A stretch of 64,000 bases of DNA, from assembly GCF_900113005.1 (NCBI RefSeq), contig NZ_FONW01000001.1, forward strand, positions 124,001 through 188,000, given 5' to 3'. How positions within the stretch are numbered: position 1 is the first letter of the stretch; each line of letters starts with the position of its first letter. The notes below the pieces were generated by a model that worked only from the letters and a program-made list of their open reading frames with translations, was not told the origin of the DNA and did no database searches. Source of the DNA: Sunxiuqinia elliptica (GTDB taxonomy: Bacteria > Bacteroidota > Bacteroidia > Bacteroidales > Prolixibacteraceae). Positions 61,300-64,000 of the stretch are shown one piece after another. Both the position numbers and the translations under genes were made by a program.

Positions 61300-62667
61300 A
61301 TGCCTAAAGGGAATATCCTGATCGTTGATGATAACAAAAGCGTATTGAGTGCGTTGGAAATTTTATTGATGCCCGAATTTGATCGGGTTCATTGTTTGTC
61401 AAATCCCAACCTGATCACGACCGAGTTGCGCAAAAATTCGTACCAACTGGTTTTGCTTGATATGAATTTCAAAGCTGGCGTAAATACAGGTAACGAGGGA
61501 ATTTTTTGGCTAAACCAAATCAAGGAGAACCATCCGGAAATTTCAGTGGTGTTAATTACGGCATATGGCGATGTTGAACTGGCGGTAAAAGCCTTAAAGC
61601 TAGGGGCAACTGATTTTATATTGAAACCCTGGGACAATACCAAACTGCTGGCCACTATCCGTTCTGCCATCCAGCTAAGCCTATCGCGTGAAGAGGTTAA
61701 ACACCTTCGCCTAAAAGAAAAAGAACTCAAAAAGGTTATCAACCGCGACGAAAAATTCATTATCGGCTCGTCGCCCGAGCTGATGCACATTTTGAAAATC
61801 GTTCGGAAAGTAGCCAAAACCGATACCAACATTCTGATTACCGGAGAAAACGGCACCGGAAAAGAGCTCATCGCTCGGGAAATTCACCGTCTGTCGATGC
61901 GGAAAGAAGAAATGCTCGTTGGAGTTGATATGGGGGCTGTTAGCGAATCGCTATTCGAAAGTGAACTGTTTGGCCATGTAAAAGGAGCCTTTACAGATGC
62001 CCGCGAAAACCGGGCTGGTAAATTTGAAGTGGCCAATAAAGGCACCCTTTTTCTCGACGAAATAGGCAACCTTTCCTTCCACCTACAAGCCAAACTTCTG
62101 GCAGCCATCCAAAACCGGGAAGTTACCCGCATCGGCTCCAACCAGCCTGTTCCTGTGGACATCCGTTTGGTTTGTGCCACCAATAAAAAACTGCCCGAGC
62201 TGGTTGAAAAAGGACTTTTCCGTGAAGACCTGCTTTACCGGATTAACACCATTCAAATAGAAGTTCCCCCCTTGCGCGATCGTGGAAATGACATCCTGGT
62301 TCTGGCGGATTTCTTTCTGAAAAAATACGCCTACAAATACGATAAAACAGCTTTAAAGCTGAACAACCAAGCTCAGGATAAACTGCTGAAATACCACTGG
62401 CCGGGAAACATTCGGGAGTTGGAGCACAGCATTGAGAAAGCAGTTATTTTAAGTGAAAACAATATTCTGAAAGCTGATGACTTTTTTCTAAGGCCGGTTA
62501 CCGGACACAAAACCGATCCGGATTGCCTTCGATTAGAAGAAATGGAAAAGCGGCTGATTCAAACGGCTCTGGATAAAAACCCCGGAAACGTAAGCGCAGC
62601 AGCCGACCAACTCGGGATTACGCGCCAAACACTTTACAACAAAATGAAAAAATTCAGAATCGGATGA
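61300..62667 (+). CDS. NtrC-family sigma-54-dependent response regulator
   Basis: A 455-residue activator. The receiver domain (1-120) has acidic pocket Asp10-Asp11, phospho-acceptor Asp54 (LVLLDMNF), Thr87 and Lys109 (ILKPWD). The AAA+ domain (about 145-380) has Walker A GENGTGKE, the sigma-54 contact loop in the variant form GAFTDA (usual GAFTGA), Walker B LFLDEIGNL and the arginine finger region VRLVCATNKKLPELVEKGLF, written VDIRLV at its start. A Fis-type helix-turn-helix ends the protein (GNVSAAADQLGITRQTLYNK). The start is ATG 61300; an upstream TTG in frame is not used. A possible -33/-7 pair (ATTG at 61260, TAATTTTA at 61284) would give a nearly leaderless transcript. It is divergent from tolC and overlaps the kinase gene by ATGA. 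Confidence 0.96.
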   Translation: MPKGNILIVDDNKSVLSALEILLMPEFDRVHCLSNPNLITTELRKNSYQLVLLDMNFKAGVNTGNEGIFWLNQIKENHPEISVVLITAYGDVELAVKALKLGATDFILKPWDNTKLLATIRSAIQLSLSREEVKHLRLKEKELKKVINRDEKFIIGSSPELMHILKIVRKVAKTDTNILITGENGTGKELIAREIHRLSMRKEEMLVGVDMGAVSESLFESELFGHVKGAFTDARENRAGKFEVANKGTLFLDEIGNLSFHLQAKLLAAIQNREVTRIGSNQPVPVDIRLVCATNKKLPELVEKGLFREDLLYRINTIQIEVPPLRDRGNDILVLADFFLKKYAYKYDKTALKLNNQAQDKLLKYHWPGNIRELEHSIEKAVILSENNILKADDFFLRPVTGHKTDPDCLRLEEMEKRLIQTALDKNPGNVSAAADQLGITRQTLYNKMKKFRIG

Positions 62668-64000
62668 GCCACTCTTTCCTTTTCAACATTATCAGCCGGC
62701 TCATTCTTATTGTAGCCACTTCGGTCGGCATTGGATGGGCGTTCACCTCGGAACAGCATGCATTTGCCGGTATCGGACTCTGCCTGCTTCTCGTGATCTT
62801 AATCAGCAACCTCATTCAATACCAAAACCGGGTCAATGAGCGCATCAGCTATTTTTTTGAGGCCGTTAAAAACGAAGACTTTAGCTTGGCATTTCCTTCA
62901 CATAAAAACGACCGAATCATTCAAGAGCTCAACCAACACCTGGCCGAGGTAAATGAGCAGATACAACGCATTCAACTAACGCAACACCAGCAGGAACAAT
63001 ATTTCAGGGCACTGATTGAACATGTAGGTACCGGCATCCTAACGTATGACGATCGGGGCTTTGTCATTCATGCCAACCGATCGTTAAAAAACCTGTTTGG
63101 GCTGGAGCAATTTACCCATCTTCAGCAACTCGAAAAAGTAGATCACCAACTCGCTCAGCTGCTTCCTCAAATCCATCAGCACGGACAACGGCTTGTTACT
63201 TTTAACGGCAAGCAGGGCAAAGTGAATATCTCCATCAAGTCAAGCACCTTCAAAAACAAAGAGAAAAACCTGGTTTTGCTTTCGGTACAGGACATTAACC
63301 GAGAGCTGGATGAAAAAGAGCTGGACTCCTGGATGCGCTTGATCCGGGTGCTAACTCACGAAATTATGAACTCCATTGCACCGGTTACCTCACTTTCAGA
63401 GAGCTTGAGTAGCTACTTTCAAAAAGAAGGCCAGCCGATTGCTCCCGAACAAATCAATGAAAAAATTATCGGCACCACCATTCGTGGACTCGATATCATC
63501 AAGGAACAAGGGCGAGGATTAATTTCTTTTGTTGAATCGTACCGCAAACTCACACGGCTTCCCAATCCAAACAAACAGCCCATTGAAGTAGATGGCCTGT
63601 TGCAAAAAATGCACCTGTTGTATAAAGCTCAAAATCAGGATGACAAAATCCACTTGGAGGTAAACACAACCTCAAATGATTTGATTATTCATGCTGATGA
63701 AAAAATGATCAACCAAGTCTTGCTAAACTTAGTTAAAAACTCGAGGGAAGCACTTGCTGAAACGGAATCTGGAAAGATCGAGATGTTGGCAGGACGCAAT
63801 AAGAAAGGACAAATCGAGATTTGTGTCAAAGACAATGGCCCCGGGATTCCAGCTGAGCTTTTGGATGAGATTTTTGTGCCATTTTTCACCACCCGCGAAA
63901 ACGGAAATGGGATCGGACTCAGCCTGTCCCGGCAAATATTAAGGCTGCACGGAGGCAGCCTTAATGTACGGTCAGTTCCCAATAAGGAAACTGTATTTTG
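62664..64000 (+). CDS. Sensor histidine kinase, partial (right edge)
   Basis: Partner kinase of the upstream regulator; 445 codons visible, the end lies outside the window. The start ATG at 62664 overlaps the regulator stop. Two membrane helices (about 7-27 and 34-52) are separated by only about six residues (TSEQHA), so there is no periplasmic sensor domain. A linker coiled coil (about 80-105) and a PAS-like domain (about 106-210, FRALIEHVGTGILTYDDRGF) follow. The H-box is LTHEIMNS with His232, the N-box NLVKNSREAL with Asn355 and Asn359, G1 DNGPGIP at 390-396, then FFTTRENGNGIGLSLSRQI. The type is that of NtrB/NtrY-like kinases paired with sigma-54 regulators. Confidence 0.95.
   Translation, partial: MSHSFLFNIISRLILIVATSVGIGWAFTSEQHAFAGIGLCLLLVILISNLIQYQNRVNERISYFFEAVKNEDFSLAFPSHKNDRIIQELNQHLAEVNEQIQRIQLTQHQQEQYFRALIEHVGTGILTYDDRGFVIHANRSLKNLFGLEQFTHLQQLEKVDHQLAQLLPQIHQHGQRLVTFNGKQGKVNISIKSSTFKNKEKNLVLLSVQDINRELDEKELDSWMRLIRVLTHEIMNSIAPVTSLSESLSSYFQKEGQPIAPEQINEKIIGTTIRGLDIIKEQGRGLISFVESYRKLTRLPNPNKQPIEVDGLLQKMHLLYKAQNQDDKIHLEVNTTSNDLIIHADEKMINQVLLNLVKNSREALAETESGKIEMLAGRNKKGQIEICVKDNGPGIPAELLDEIFVPFFTTRENGNGIGLSLSRQILRLHGGSLNVRSVPNKETVF

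Noticed and set aside
61389-61871. Minus-strand open frame of 160 codons in the response-regulator gene
   Set aside because: Ser/Arg-rich shadow of the receiver and AAA+ coding frame.

Overview
The window is from a Bacteroidota chromosome, most likely Marinilabiliales or Prolixibacteraceae-like. The evidence is three SusC/SusD pairs, two ECF-sigma/FecR switches, a long-type isoleucyl-tRNA synthetase, a DksA/TraR protein without zinc cysteines, and FtsX-type permease expansions. The placement rests on gene content and protein style only. There are no insertion sequences, CRISPR arrays or rRNA genes.

1-14.3 kb (all minus strand): two glycan-uptake loci with the same plan. Locus A runs ECF sigma, FecR anti-sigma, SusC with an STN domain, SusD, then a type I sulfatase cut by the left edge. 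Locus B runs ECF sigma, FecR, SusC with STN, SusD, and stops at a strong terminator with no enzyme gene. Ligand passing through SusC should signal through its STN domain to FecR and release the sigma factor. A sulfated glycan is the likely substrate of locus A (inference from the sulfatase).

14.3-20.1 kb: a sparse stretch with one small plus-strand gene and one possible tiny leader ORF, a CAU-anticodon tRNA (probably lysidine-type tRNA-Ile2), lspA, a DksA/TraR-family gene and ileS.

20.3-29.9 kb (plus strand): a third locus with a different control system. A membrane-bound TPR/AraC regulator is followed by a SusC without STN, a SusD and a GH92 alpha-mannosidase, so the likely substrate is an alpha-mannan or a mannose-rich N-glycan.

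30.1-61.1 kb (minus strand): the most striking region. One tolC-like gene, one MacA/HlyD-type adaptor, one avd/S23-like four-helix-bundle gene and one LolD/MacB-type ATPase are followed by eleven consecutive ~800-residue double-FtsX permeases, plus a broken relic of a twelfth. Seven permeases carry an almost constant 95-residue C-terminus behind very different N-terminal and periplasmic parts. All eleven end in NP(V/I)(E/D)ALRYE.

61.3-64 kb (plus strand, divergent from tolC): an NtrC-family sigma-54 response regulator overlapping (ATGA) a histidine kinase that is cut by the right edge. The kinase has two membrane helices with almost no periplasmic loop. A shared motif (YTGACA-N5/6-TGTAMA) lies about 100 bp upstream of sigma-54-like -24/-12 sequences at two places: before tolC, and in the only long gap inside the permease array. 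My working model is a two-component, sigma-54-controlled tripartite export or envelope-remodelling system with one ATPase and many alternative permeases. The kinase may read the state of the permeases or the membrane instead of a soluble ligand.
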